Made by a program: the position numbers and the translations under genes. The notes beneath the pieces are model-generated. The model saw only the letters and a program-made list of their open reading frames with translations. It was not told the origin of the DNA and searched no databases. This document shows, piece by piece, positions 50,917 to 61,541 of a DNA stretch of 64,000 nt. Origin of the DNA: Fodinibacter sp963747405 (GTDB taxonomy: Bacteria > Actinomycetota > Actinomycetes > Actinomycetales > Dermatophilaceae); NCBI GenBank assembly GCA_963747405.1, contig CAVVFG010000010.1:285175-349174 (forward strand), in the 5' to 3' direction. Numbering within the stretch: the first letter of the stretch is position 1; every line of letters starts with the position of its first letter.

Positions 50917-51327
50917 ATGCGCGTACTGGTCGCGACCCCTGACACCGACGGAGAGGTCCCGGGGGACTACGACTTCTGCATCGAGGGCGAGCTCGTCTAC
51001 GCGCAGGACCCCTGCGACAGGGACCTTCGAGATCCTGACGGCGGGTGCGGGTGCAGTCGCGGGTTCGCGGGCATGAACTCGCACCGGGCCTGCACGACCG
51101 CCAAGGTGGTCCAGGCCGAGCTGAGTGCGGATGACGTGCGCGAGGCGCTGCGCTCGAGCCTCGCGGCAGGCGGCTGGCTAGACCCGAGCCTCGACAGCGC
51201 CGACGAGGCGATGGCGGTGGTCGACGAGCTGCTGCTCGGGGTGCGGGCCGTGGCCGAGCGCCTGCCCGTGGGCAGTGTCGTGCGCCGCCGGCTCGACCTC
51301 TTCACGGCGACACCGGCGGGCGGCTGA
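50917..51327 (+). CDS. conserved hypothetical protein with a GGCGC motif
   Basis: A 136-aa soluble protein of unknown function. The N-terminus MRVLVATPDTDGEVPGDYDFCIEGELVYA is followed by a Cys/Asp-rich loop, CDRDLRDPDGGCGCSRGFAGMNSHRACTTAKV (about residues 33-64), which looks like a conserved metal-binding or structural element, then a helical C-terminal part. I recognise this pattern as a small family of actinobacterial hypotheticals but know no function. ATG 50917 has AGGAGG at 50904-50909; the earlier frame from 50875 lacks such a site. It is convergent with lhgO. Confidence 0.75.
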   Translation: MRVLVATPDTDGEVPGDYDFCIEGELVYAQDPCDRDLRDPDGGCGCSRGFAGMNSHRACTTAKVVQAELSADDVREALRSSLAAGGWLDPSLDSADEAMAVVDELLLGVRAVAERLPVGSVVRRRLDLFTATPAGG

Positions 51328-51378
51328 CCAGCGGGCCGAGGAGGCGGCGGAGGGCCGGTGCGCGGGAGCAGCCGGTGG

Positions 51379-52575
51379 TCAGCCCGCCGGCAGGCCCGTG
51401 ACGACGTGCCGCGCGATCTCCAAGGATGCCGTGGCGGCCGGCGAGGGAGCGTTGAGGAGGTGCACGACCCGGCCGTGCCGTTCGAGCAGGAAGTCGTCGA
51501 CGAGCGTGCCGTCGGGGCGCACCGCCTGTGCACGTACGCCGGCCGGAGCGGGCACGAGGTCGGCGTCCGCGAGCTCCGGCACCAGCCGTCGCGCACTGTC
51601 GGCGAAGCGCCGGTGCGAGAGCGAGCGCACCACCTCGGCGGCACCGCTGCGGGCCTGCCGCCGGGCCAACCGCCAGAAGCCGCCGAAGCCCAGCGTGTCG
51701 GAGAGGTCGCGAAGGTCGACCCGGCGCCAGTCGTAGCCCTCGCGCGCCAGCGCCAGCACGGCGTTCGGGCCGGCGTGCACGCAGCCGTCGATGCCCCGGG
51801 TCAGGTGCACCCCCAGGAACGGCAGGTCCGGGTCGGGCACCGGGTAGACGAGGCCGCGCACGAGGTGTGCCGCGCCGGGAGCCAGCTCGTGGTACTCGCC
51901 CCGGAACGGGACGATGCGAACCGACGGGCGGTGGCCGAGCAGCCGGGCCACCCGGTCGGCGTGCAGCCCGGCGCAGCTCACCACCACGTCGGCCCCGATG
52001 TCGCCGCGCGTGGTCTCGAGCAGGACGTCTCGCACGCCGTCGGCGCCACCGACGACCTCGGTGCCCGGAAGCAGCCGCGCCCCGGCGTCGCGCAGCCGCC
52101 GGACGAGCACGGCGCACACCGCTCGGTAGTCGACGATGCCGGTCTCGGGCACGTGCAACGCGGCGAGCGCCGCCACGTGCGGCTCGTGCTCGCGCGTCTC
52201 GACGGCGGTGAGCCGGCGGACGGCCAGCCCGTTGGCCAGACCACGCCGCTCCAGGGCTTCGAGCCGGTCGAGCTCGTCGCCGCGGGTGGCGACGACCAGC
52301 TTGCCGGTCACGCGGTGGGGCACCCCCTCCTCGCGAGCGAGCTCGAGCAGGGCGGTCGCCCCTGCCCGACACCACAGCGCCTTGCGGCTGCCCGGCGGGT
52401 AGTACAGCCCCGAGTGCACCACCCCGCTGTTGCGGCCGGTCTGGTGGCGCGCCCAGTCGTGCTCCTTCTCCACCACGGTCACCCGTGCCGAGTGGTCCTC
52501 TCGCAGCACCCGCTCGGCCACGGCGAGCCCCAGGATGCCACCGCCGATGACGACGACGCGCCGGCCCGGTGTCAC
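51379..52575 (-). CDS. lhgO: L-2-hydroxyglutarate oxidase
   Basis: A 398-aa FAD-dependent oxidoreductase of the DAO family. The FAD-binding dinucleotide motif VVVIGGGILGLAVAERVL is at residues 7-24, and HQTGRNSGVVHSGLYYPPGSRKALWCRAG is the signature of L-2-hydroxyglutarate oxidase/dehydrogenase. It oxidises the metabolic by-product L-2-hydroxyglutarate to 2-oxoglutarate. The start is GTG 52575, 16 nt after the GH1 stop on the same strand, so the two are likely cotranscribed despite unrelated substrates. Confidence 0.9.
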   Translation of the reverse strand: MTPGRRVVVIGGGILGLAVAERVLREDHSARVTVVEKEHDWARHQTGRNSGVVHSGLYYPPGSRKALWCRAGATALLELAREEGVPHRVTGKLVVATRGDELDRLEALERRGLANGLAVRRLTAVETREHEPHVAALAALHVPETGIVDYRAVCAVLVRRLRDAGARLLPGTEVVGGADGVRDVLLETTRGDIGADVVVSCAGLHADRVARLLGHRPSVRIVPFRGEYHELAPGAAHLVRGLVYPVPDPDLPFLGVHLTRGIDGCVHAGPNAVLALAREGYDWRRVDLRDLSDTLGFGGFWRLARRQARSGAAEVVRSLSHRRFADSARRLVPELADADLVPAPAGVRAQAVRPDGTLVDDFLLERHGRVVHLLNAPSPAATASLEIARHVVTGLPAG

Positions 52576-52591
52576 CGCACCCTGCCCGGGC

Positions 52592-53965
<1,374 letters not shown>

Positions 53966-53973
53966 GGGGCGCC

Positions 53974-53979
53974 ACGCTA
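53974..53979 (-). promoter_or_regulatory. -10 box of the GH1 gene, probable leaderless promoter
   Basis: TAGCGT on the minus strand, 8 nt before ATG 53965. It overlaps the stop codon of the MOSC gene, so GH1 is likely transcribed separately from it. Confidence 0.45.
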
Positions 53980-54817
53980 CCGGTCGGGTATCACCTCGTC
54001 GCCGACCCGCACGACGCCGCGCGACTCGGGCACGAGCTGCACGGCGAACCACGTCGCGCCGTCCCACTTCCGGTGCTTCGCGAGGGTGCGGATCGGCTCG
54101 TGCGAGCGGTGCATGGTGGTGGGGTCGATCGTGGTCATCACACAGCGGTCGACAGGCTTGACGACCCGGAGCTCGACCGCGCCGACCTGCACCCGGCGCC
54201 AGCCGTCCTCCTCGAACGGCTCGAGGTCGCCGTCGACGACGAGGTTGGGACGAAACCGCTCCACCGCGAGCGGTGTCGCGGGCTGCTCGCCGCGCTCGAG
54301 CGAGGTCTCGGCCACCCAGTCACGCAGCCGGCGCAGGGATGCCGCCGAGGCCAGGGTGACCGGGTAGGCGTCGGCGAAGGCGGTGGCCTCGCCGGGCCGG
54401 CTGTACGCCGGGTTGAGCGGTCGGGGTGACGACACGTGCACCAGCCGCAGGTCGTCGCGGCCGAGGACGGTGCCGAACCACGCACTCGTCTCGGGGGCGG
54501 CGGCCACGCCCTCGAGCGGACGCCCGTGCACGGAGACCGGGGCGCAGGGCCCGTGCGGCTGCTCGACGTCGAGCGGCTCGAGCCCTGGAGCGCTCAGCCG
54601 CAGCTGGGCTGCCAGCGGCGGGGTCGGTGTCCGCGGTGTCTGCCGTCACGGCGAACAGCCGGTTCTCCTCGCGCGCGGTGACGCACTCGCCCGTCGCGTC
54701 GACGACCATCCACCGGCGGTCGCCGGCCAGCCCCCACGGCTCCACCTGCGCATGCAGCACGGGGCGGACGGCCGTGCTCTTCACCGGGTGGAGGCGGAGG
54801 GCGTCGAGCCGGATCAT
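53977..54817 (-). pseudogene. MOSC-domain protein, single frameshift
   Basis: An N-terminal MOSC beta-barrel part (MIRLDALRLHPVKSTAVRPVLHAQVEPWGLAGDRRWMVVDATGECVTAREENRLFAV) runs from ATG 54817. At a GGG run near 54606-54608 the frame moves by one base; the continuation QLRLSAPGLEPLDV...VSVHGRPLEGVAAAPETSAWFGTVLGRDDLRLVHVS and FRPNLVVDGDLEPFEEDGWRRVQVG lies in the neighbouring frame down to TAG at 53977. Together they equal a full MOSC protein (molybdenum cofactor sulfurase C-terminal/YcbX-like, usually about 270-280 aa). The one-base change in a homopolymer could be a sequencing error. The ATG overlaps the carbonic anhydrase stop (ATGA). Confidence 0.8.
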
Positions 54818-55470
54818 GCGTCGATACCGAGCTCTCCCACGGTTCGGACCACCCTGGCTTCACCGTCGGAGAGGTCGTACTCGGCGCCCACCACCCCCAG
54901 AGCGCCCGAGCGGATGCGGTCGGCGATGAGCGTGGAGCGCTCGGCGATGAGGTCACAGGTGCGCTCGACGTGCTCGCGCTCGATCTCCTCGATGGTCGGG
55001 GAGTGCCCGCCACGCGAGGCCGCCAGCACGCTGGGCGTCACCCGCTCGACGATGTCGCGCAGGAACCCCCCGGGAACCTCACCCGTGCGCACGGCCACCT
55101 CCGCGGCTCTGACCGCGCCGCACGAGTCGTGGCCGAGCACGACGATGAGCGGGCAGCTGAGCACGCCGACACCGAACTCGAGCGAGCCGAGCACGCTGGG
55201 GTCGATGACGTGGCCGGCGGTGCGCACCACGAAGAGGTCGCCCAGTCCCTGGTCGAAGATGATCTCGGCGGCCACCCGCGAGTCGGCGCAGCCGAAGAAG
55301 ATGGCGAACGGGTTCTGCTCGGCGGCCAGCTGGTGCCGGAAGTGGACGTCCTGGTGCGGGTGGGCGCGCTCGCCGGCCATGAAGCGTTCGTTGCCCGCGG
55401 CCAGCACCTGCCAGGCCTGCTCGGGTGTCCGGGGCCGCGTCCCCGGCTGCGTGCGGTTCCGCTCGGTCAC
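54814..55470 (-). CDS. beta-class carbonic anhydrase
   Basis: A 218-aa zinc enzyme interconverting CO2 and bicarbonate. The ligands C61, H114 and C117 are in GCADSRV and LGHDSCGAV; the D63-R65 dyad is present. The start is GTG 55470; a TAGCGT -10 box lies 7 nt upstream on the minus strand, implying a leaderless message. The stop overlaps the MOSC ATG, so the two were built as a bicistron. Confidence 0.93.
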   Translation of the reverse strand: MTERNRTQPGTRPRTPEQAWQVLAAGNERFMAGERAHPHQDVHFRHQLAAEQNPFAIFFGCADSRVAAEIIFDQGLGDLFVVRTAGHVIDPSVLGSLEFGVGVLSCPLIVVLGHDSCGAVRAAEVAVRTGEVPGGFLRDIVERVTPSVLAASRGGHSPTIEEIEREHVERTCDLIAERSTLIADRIRSGALGVVGAEYDLSDGEARVVRTVGELGIDA

Positions 55471-55477
55471 GTCCGCG

Positions 55478-55483
55478 ACGCTA
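55478..55483 (-). promoter_or_regulatory. -10 box of carbonic anhydrase, probable leaderless promoter
   Basis: TAGCGT on the minus strand, 7 nt before GTG 55470, the same hexamer and similar spacing as for the GH1 gene. Confidence 0.45.
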
Positions 55484-55615
55484 CCAGCGCAAGGCTCGCC
55501 GGGCGGGGAGCCGTCTCAGCGGCATGACGCCCTCGGCACAGGTCCGTGACAGGTGGGCGCCGCACGGTGAGGACCGAGCGGGTGATCGACACCCGCCACG
55601 ACCACAGGAGAACCC

Positions 55616-56356
55616 ATGCGTCGCAACACCATTGCCCTGGCCACAGCCGCACTGGCGGCTGCCGGCGTCGTCGGCGTCACCGGTGCCACCCTGGCCGCAG
55701 CCGACGAGTCCACGGCCACCCCCAGCCCGTCGGCCACCTCGCCGAGCGCCCCCGGCGGTGGCACCGCCGGGTGCCCGGGTGGGTCGCCGGACGCCGCGGT
55801 CACCGGCGCCGAGGCCGACAAGGTCATCGCGGCGGTCGAGGCCGAGGACTCCGCGGTGACCATCACCGCGGTTCGCAAGGACCCCGACGGCTCCTACGAC
55901 GCCCTCGGCACCAAGGCCGGTGGCCCGGTGTCCTTCGACGTCAGCGCCGACCTCGAGACGGTCACGGCCGCAACCGGCGGCCCGCCGCGGAGGCCACGGA
56001 GGCCCCGGCGGACCTGGTGGGTCGCGCGACGCCGCCGTCACCGGCGCGGAAGCCGACAAGGTCATCGCGGCGGTCGAGGCCGAGGACTCCGCGGTGACCA
56101 TCACCGCGGTTCGCAAGGACCCCGACGGCTCCTACGACGCCCTCGGCACCAAGGCCGGTGGCCCGGTGTTCTTCGACGTCAGCGCCGACCTCAAGACCGT
56201 CACCCCCGCCACTGGTGGCCCGGGCGGCCCGGTGGCACCGGGGTGGTCCGGAGGGGTCCCGGCGCCCGGGGCGGTGCCGGCACGATGCAGGGCGGATCGG
56301 GCAGCGGCTCCAGCAGCACGGACCCGACCGACGCGAACGCGGCCTACGCCGTCTGA
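55616..56356 (+). pseudogene. secreted PepSY-like protein with an out-of-frame tandem duplication
   Basis: From ATG 55616, with AGGAG upstream, a signal peptide (MRRNTIALATAALAAAGVVGVTGATLAAA) and one PepSY-like domain (VTGAEADKVIAAVEAEDSAVTITAVRKDPDGSYDALGTKAGGPVSFDVSADLETVT) are in frame 1. A nearly identical second domain follows 238 bp later, but in frame +1, introduced by a Gly-rich linker (GGHGGPGGPGGSRDAAV). The tail TMQGGSGSGSSSTDPTDANAAYAV to TGA 56356 is back in frame 1. So two frame changes are needed for one complete two-domain product. As written, the frame-1 ORF translates through the second copy as Arg-rich sequence. Role unknown. Confidence 0.65.
55781..56218 (+). repeat. near-identical tandem duplication, offset 238 bp
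   Basis: Units 55781-55980 and 56019-56218 are almost identical; a central stretch of more than 100 nt has no visible difference. The offset of 238 is not a multiple of three. Differences cluster at both ends and include S to F and E to K changes. Confidence 0.85.
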
Positions 56357-56368
56357 CCGCAGTTCCCT

Positions 56369-56419
56369 CGGGTTGGGTGCTCAGTGGTCGCCGGGACAGC
56401 CACCTGGGCACCCAACTCG
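56369..56419. repeat. palindromic repeat family P3, copy 1
   Basis: CGGGTTGGGTGC (56369-56380) pairs with GCACCCAACTCG (56408-56419) with one G-U pair, around a 27-nt loop. It is one of two directly repeated palindromes in the convergent gap before fumarase. Confidence 0.65.
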
Positions 56420-56442
56420 TGAGCTGGCTGCCACCGCTGTCT

Positions 56443-56494
56443 CGGGTTGGGTGCTGGACCGGTCGCCCCGGCGGCCACCCGAGCACCCAGCTCG
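56443..56494. repeat. palindromic repeat family P3, copy 2
   Basis: CGGGTTGGGTGC (56443-56454, identical to copy 1) pairs with GCACCCAGCTCG (56483-56494). It starts 74 bp after copy 1 and ends 3 bp before the fumarase stop, where it may also serve as the terminator. Confidence 0.65.
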
Positions 56495-56497
56495 GGG

Positions 56498-58212
<1,715 letters not shown>

Positions 58213-58216
<4 letters not shown>

Positions 58217-59142
58217 CTGATCTCCTCGCGGGTAGGGGCGTAGGCGCCGGCGCGCAGCACGGTGAGGCCGCTGGTGGCCAGGGCGCGGTCGATGGCCGGG
58301 CGCACCTGCGGCAGGCGGGCGGCGCGCAGCCGGTCGCGCGCCGCGAGGCTGCCGAGCAGGCCTTCGTCGAGCAGGCCCGACACCAGCCCGGCCATGAACG
58401 AGTCACCCGCGCCGACGGTGTCGACGACAGACGCGGCCCGGGCCGGCTCATGGTCCTCGTCACCGGACGCCGCTCGCCAGGTGACGCCGTCTGCACCGAG
58501 CGTCACGACGGTGAGGGCGGCGCCCAGGGCGGCCCAGCGAGCCATGACCTGCGAGGCCGACTCGCCCGGGTAGAGCCACGCGACATCGTCCTCGGAGCAC
58601 TTGACCACGTCGGACAGTGCCACGAGCTCCTCCACCCGCGGGCGCACGGCATCCGCGCTGCCCATGATGGTGGGGCGGACGTTCGGGTCGTACGACACCG
58701 TGCCGTCGGTGCGGGCGCGGTGCACGGCGGCGGTGACCTCGGTGTCGCCGGGGACGAGCGTGGTGCCGATCGATCCGATGTGCAGGTGGGCGGTGCCCTC
58801 GGGCAGCTGCACGGGCGGCAGGTCCCAGTGCAGGTCGAACACGTAGCTGGCGGCGCCCGACGCGTCGAGGGTCGCCGCGGCCGTGGACGTCGGGTGGGCC
58901 GCGTTGGTGCTGCCGGGCAGCAGCTTCACCCCGCCGGACTCCACGTGCTCGGCGCACCTGGTGCCGCGCGCGTCGGTGCCCACGAGGGTCGCGAACCACG
59001 TGTCGTGCCCGAGGCGGGCCAGGCCGAGCGCGACGTTGGCCGGCGAGCCGCCCACGTGCTCGGCGCTCTGGCCGTCGGGGGTGTGGACGATGTCGACGAG
59101 CAGCTCGCCGATGACGACGACCGGCCTGCTGCCCGCGCTCAC
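58213..59142 (-). CDS. PfkB-family carbohydrate kinase (fructokinase-like)
   Basis: A 309-aa ribokinase-fold sugar kinase. GGSPANVALGLARLG near the N-terminus and DTVGAGDSFMAGL with catalytic D247 are the two PfkB signatures. Overall it resembles fructokinases, but specificity is not readable. GTG 59142 (MSAGSRPVVVIGELLVD) was chosen because upstream frame residues are low-complexity and a minus-strand TAAGGT -10-like box lies about 93 nt upstream. It overlaps the fumarase gene by 4 nt. Confidence 0.88.
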
Positions 59143-59291
59143 GGCTGCGTCCTGAGGGTGCGTCGGACGGGTGGCGCGGTGGGGGTCGTGGTGGTCATCT
59201 CGTCCTTGTCTGCGATGACGACGGGGCGGCTGCCCAACCTTATCGCCGGGGCGATTGGGCGCACCGGGTGCCCGTCGGGGACGATATGGGG

Positions 59292-59849
59292 GTGACGACG
59301 CCCGCACCCCCCGAGAGCCGCTACTCCATGGGGTCCGCCAAGAACCTCGTGCTGTCGCTGGCCGCGGTCGTCGGCATGGTGCTCGTGCTGATCATGATGG
59401 TGCCGCGGGTGAGCTCGGTGAGCGGGCCGCCGGTCGATGTCCATGCCACCGCCGTCGACGTGAAGGCCCGCACCGGCTGGCCGATCGTCGAGGCCGTCGG
59501 CCTGCCCGGGGGCTGGAGCACGACCTCCGCGCGCTTCGTGCGCACCACCGACGGGTTCTCGACCTGGCACGCCGGCTACCAGACGCCGTCGGGCACCTAC
59601 GTCGCCGTCGAGCAGACGAAGGACCCCACGCCGCTGTGGGTGGAGGCACAGACCAACCGGGCGCCGAAGACCGGCACCCTGGAGGCGGGCGGGCGCACCT
59701 GGACGAAGTACGAGCGCGACACCAAGGTGCAGAACAGCCTGGTCGACGACCCGTCCGCCCCGGGTGAGCTGACCACCCTCATCACCGGCACGGCCAGCTT
59801 CGAGGAGATGGCCGAGTTCGTCGAGCACCTCCAGCCGGTCACCTCCTGA
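59292..59849 (+). CDS. DUF4245 membrane-anchored protein
   Basis: A 185-aa protein with one N-terminal membrane helix (NLVLSLAAVVGMVLVLIMMVPRV, about residues 17-39) and an extracytoplasmic domain of the DUF4245 type (WPIVEAVGLPGGWSTTSARFVRTTDGFSTWHAGYQTPSGTYVAVEQT). DUF4245 genes commonly lie beside class I/II fumarase and exonuclease VII genes in actinobacteria, as here; the function is unknown. GTG 59292 is my start; ATG 59286 or an upstream ATG at 59268 are possible. It is divergent from the PfkB-fumarase pair and convergent with xseB. Confidence 0.85.
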   Translation: MTTPAPPESRYSMGSAKNLVLSLAAVVGMVLVLIMMVPRVSSVSGPPVDVHATAVDVKARTGWPIVEAVGLPGGWSTTSARFVRTTDGFSTWHAGYQTPSGTYVAVEQTKDPTPLWVEAQTNRAPKTGTLEAGGRTWTKYERDTKVQNSLVDDPSAPGELTTLITGTASFEEMAEFVEHLQPVTS

Positions 59850-59896
59850 CCGGCGACCGGCGACCGGCGGCGACCGGCGACCGGCGACCGGCGACC
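59848..59896. repeat. heptanucleotide microsatellite
   Basis: About seven tandem copies of CGACCGG, with one interruption (CGGCGG), lie right after the DUF4245 stop and before xseB. This is probably replication slippage. Confidence 0.85.
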
Positions 59897-59905
59897 GTAT
59901 GCCGG

Positions 59906-60178
59906 TCAGTCGCCGGCGGTGATCCGCGCCTCGGCGGCGTCGAGCCAGGTGGCGCAGTGCGCCGCCAGCGCCTCGCCGCGCGCCCACAGGTTCATGCTCT
60001 CCTCGAGGCCGGCCTGGCCGTTCTCGAGCCGGGCCACGATGTCGACGAGCTCGTCGCGGGCCTGCTCGTAGGACAGGGCCACGACGTCGGCGTTCGGGTC
60101 GTCGGCAACCTGCCCGTGGCCCTCGCCCGTGTCGAGGTCGGGGCTGTCGGGGTCCGCCACGTCGGCCTTCTTCGCCAT
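59906..60178 (-). CDS. xseB: exodeoxyribonuclease VII small subunit
   Basis: XseB, 90 aa, which coats the XseA nuclease in exonuclease VII, degrading single-stranded DNA. The core ALSYEQARDELVDIVARLENGQAGLEESMNLWARGEALAAHCATWLDAAEARI (about residues 34-85) is the family domain, preceded by an acidic N-terminal stretch. xseA normally lies directly upstream; here it starts 2.6 kb away, and xseB has its own -10 box 7 nt before its ATG. Confidence 0.93.
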   Translation of the reverse strand: MAKKADVADPDSPDLDTGEGHGQVADDPNADVVALSYEQARDELVDIVARLENGQAGLEESMNLWARGEALAAHCATWLDAAEARITAGD

Positions 60179-60185
60179 GCCGGGC

Positions 60186-60191
60186 AGCCTA
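60186..60191 (-). promoter_or_regulatory. -10 box of xseB, probable leaderless promoter
   Basis: TAGGCT on the minus strand lies 7 nt before ATG 60178 and overlaps the stop of the upstream membrane-protein gene. Confidence 0.45.
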
Positions 60192-60740
60192 TCCGCGAGC
60201 GCCGACCCTCTCCTCCGCGCGGGGCCGCACGGTGTAGCTCAGCGAGATCACGGCGTCGACGCCGAGCACCAGGGTCCAGAGTTGGATGACCTGGGTCAGC
60301 GCCTCGGTGCGCGCCGGGTCACCGATCACGACGACCGCCAGGCCGAGCAGGGTGACCCCCACCAGGTAGGCCACGACGTGCCGCAGCAGACCGCGCCGCT
60401 CGTGGGCCGCATGGGCGCGTCCGGTGCGCGGGGCTCGACGGGGAGCCGGCCCACCGGCATACCGGTGCGCGAAGCGCTCGTCGGCCCAGCGCACCATCGA
60501 GTGACCGAAGCCCACCGAGACCCCGATGTAGACGGCTGCCAGGGCGTGGGCCGTGCCGGCGGTGCCACCCGAGCGGAGGTCGGCGACCGTGGCGGTGAGG
60601 AGGACCAGGTCGACCAGGGGAGCACCCACGAGGAGTGCGGCGCCCACCTCGGGCCGCTTCAGGACGTAGCGGGTGACGAGCCCGGCGAGCACCAGGACCC
60701 AGAACAGCACCTCACAGGTGACGATGACCGCGTACAGCAT
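60189..60740 (-). CDS. hypothetical membrane protein
   Basis: A 183-aa protein with about five hydrophobic helices: AVIVTCEVLFWVLVLAGLVTRYV, GAALLVGAPLVDLVLLTATVADL, HALAAVYIGVSVGFGHSM, HVVAYLVGVTLLGLAVVVIGD and ALTQVIQLWTLVLGVDAVISLSYTV. An Arg/Ala-rich loop lies in the middle (AGGPAPRRAPRTGRAHAAHERR). I recall similar actinobacterial proteins only as uncharacterised integral membrane proteins. The start ATG 60740 has GAGGGGG 5 nt upstream. It is divergent from a TetR gene that probably controls it. Confidence 0.75.
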   Translation of the reverse strand: MLYAVIVTCEVLFWVLVLAGLVTRYVLKRPEVGAALLVGAPLVDLVLLTATVADLRSGGTAGTAHALAAVYIGVSVGFGHSMVRWADERFAHRYAGGPAPRRAPRTGRAHAAHERRGLLRHVVAYLVGVTLLGLAVVVIGDPARTEALTQVIQLWTLVLGVDAVISLSYTVRPRAEERVGARG

Positions 60741-60801
60741 GTGGACCCCCTCGGTTGTGGCACAAGCGTATCAAAACAGGCCCTCCCGGCAAACTCGGTG
60801 C

Positions 60802-60807
60802 TAGACA
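60802..60807 (+). promoter_or_regulatory. -10 box of the TetR gene, probable leaderless promoter
   Basis: TAGACA (last base A instead of T) lies 6 nt before GTG 60814, in a 73-nt divergent spacer shared with the membrane-protein gene. Confidence 0.4.
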
Positions 60808-60813
60808 TGACGC

Positions 60814-61395
60814 GTGCCCAAGGTCGTCGACCCCGACGAGCGCCGCCGAGCCGTCGTCGACGCGCTCTTCGCCGTGCTGCGCCGCGAGGGGATGGCCGGG
60901 GCGACCGTTCGGGCGGTCGCGGCCGAGGCGGGGCTGTCGCCGGGTGCGATGCGGCACTACGTCACCTCGCAGGGCGAGCTGCTCGAGCTCGCCACCCGGG
61001 TGGTGGGCGACCGGGTCGTGGCGCGCGTCAGCAGCCACCGGTCGGTGCAGGGACTCGACGACCTCGTCGACGTGCTCGCCGAGGTGGTGCCCCTGGACGA
61101 CGAGCGCCGCGCCGAGGCCGAGGTGTGGCTCGCCCTGGTGGTGCAGTCACGTACCGACGCCCGGCTCGCGCCGCTGGTCCGTGAGACCCACGACGGGCTG
61201 CGGGCGATGGCGGCGGCCGTCGTGCGAGCCGTGGCGCCCGAGCTGCCGCCGGCATCGACCGAGCTGGAGGTCGACCGGCTGCACGCCCTGGTCGACGGGC
61301 TCGCGCTGCACGGCGTGCTGCACCCGGAGATCGCCACCCCTCAGCGGCTGCAGGCCGCGCTGCACGCCCACGTCGCGGAGCTGGCTGAGGGCTGA
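60814..61395 (+). CDS. TetR/BetI-like transcriptional regulator
   Basis: A 193-aa one-domain-plus-ligand-domain repressor. The N-terminal HTH (DPDERRRAVVDALFAVLRREGMAGATVRAVAAEAGLSPGAMRHYVTSQGELLELATRVV, about residues 6-65) is of the BetI/TetR type, with the recognition helix SPGAMRHYV. The C-terminal domain with ELEVDRLHALVDGLALHGVLHPE fits the TetR_C_6 group. The ligand is unknown. Its divergent partner is the membrane protein at 60189-60740. It is convergent with xseA, with the palindromic element P2 in between. Confidence 0.9.
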   Translation: MPKVVDPDERRRAVVDALFAVLRREGMAGATVRAVAAEAGLSPGAMRHYVTSQGELLELATRVVGDRVVARVSSHRSVQGLDDLVDVLAEVVPLDDERRAEAEVWLALVVQSRTDARLAPLVRETHDGLRAMAAAVVRAVAPELPPASTELEVDRLHALVDGLALHGVLHPEIATPQRLQAALHAHVAELAEG

Positions 61396-61455
61396 GGGCG
61401 CAGGGCTGAGGGGCAGGGTCGCACGATCGCGGTGGGGTGCCGACCGCTGACCCAC

Positions 61456-61536
61456 CCCCGACTTTGTAGGTCAGAGGCCGCAGACGACGCGGGGTCCGCG
61501 GCGTGTTTGCCCGGCCGCTGACCTACAAAGTCGGGG
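61456..61536. repeat. palindromic element P2, intact copy B
   Basis: A 19-bp perfect inverted repeat (CCCCGACTTTGTAGGTCAG 61456-61474 with 61518-61536), extended by 5 more pairs inside after one mismatch, with a loop of about 31 nt. It lies between convergent tetR and xseA and so may work as a bidirectional terminator, but a diverged copy at 27919-27998 shows that it is a dispersed sequence. Confidence 0.75.
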
Positions 61537-61541
61537 AGCGA

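Noticed and set aside
55781..56494. A CRISPR array, given several repeats close together
   Set aside because: The repeats are a coding tandem duplication and two hairpins, with no regular 25-40-nt repeat/spacer pattern and no cas genes.
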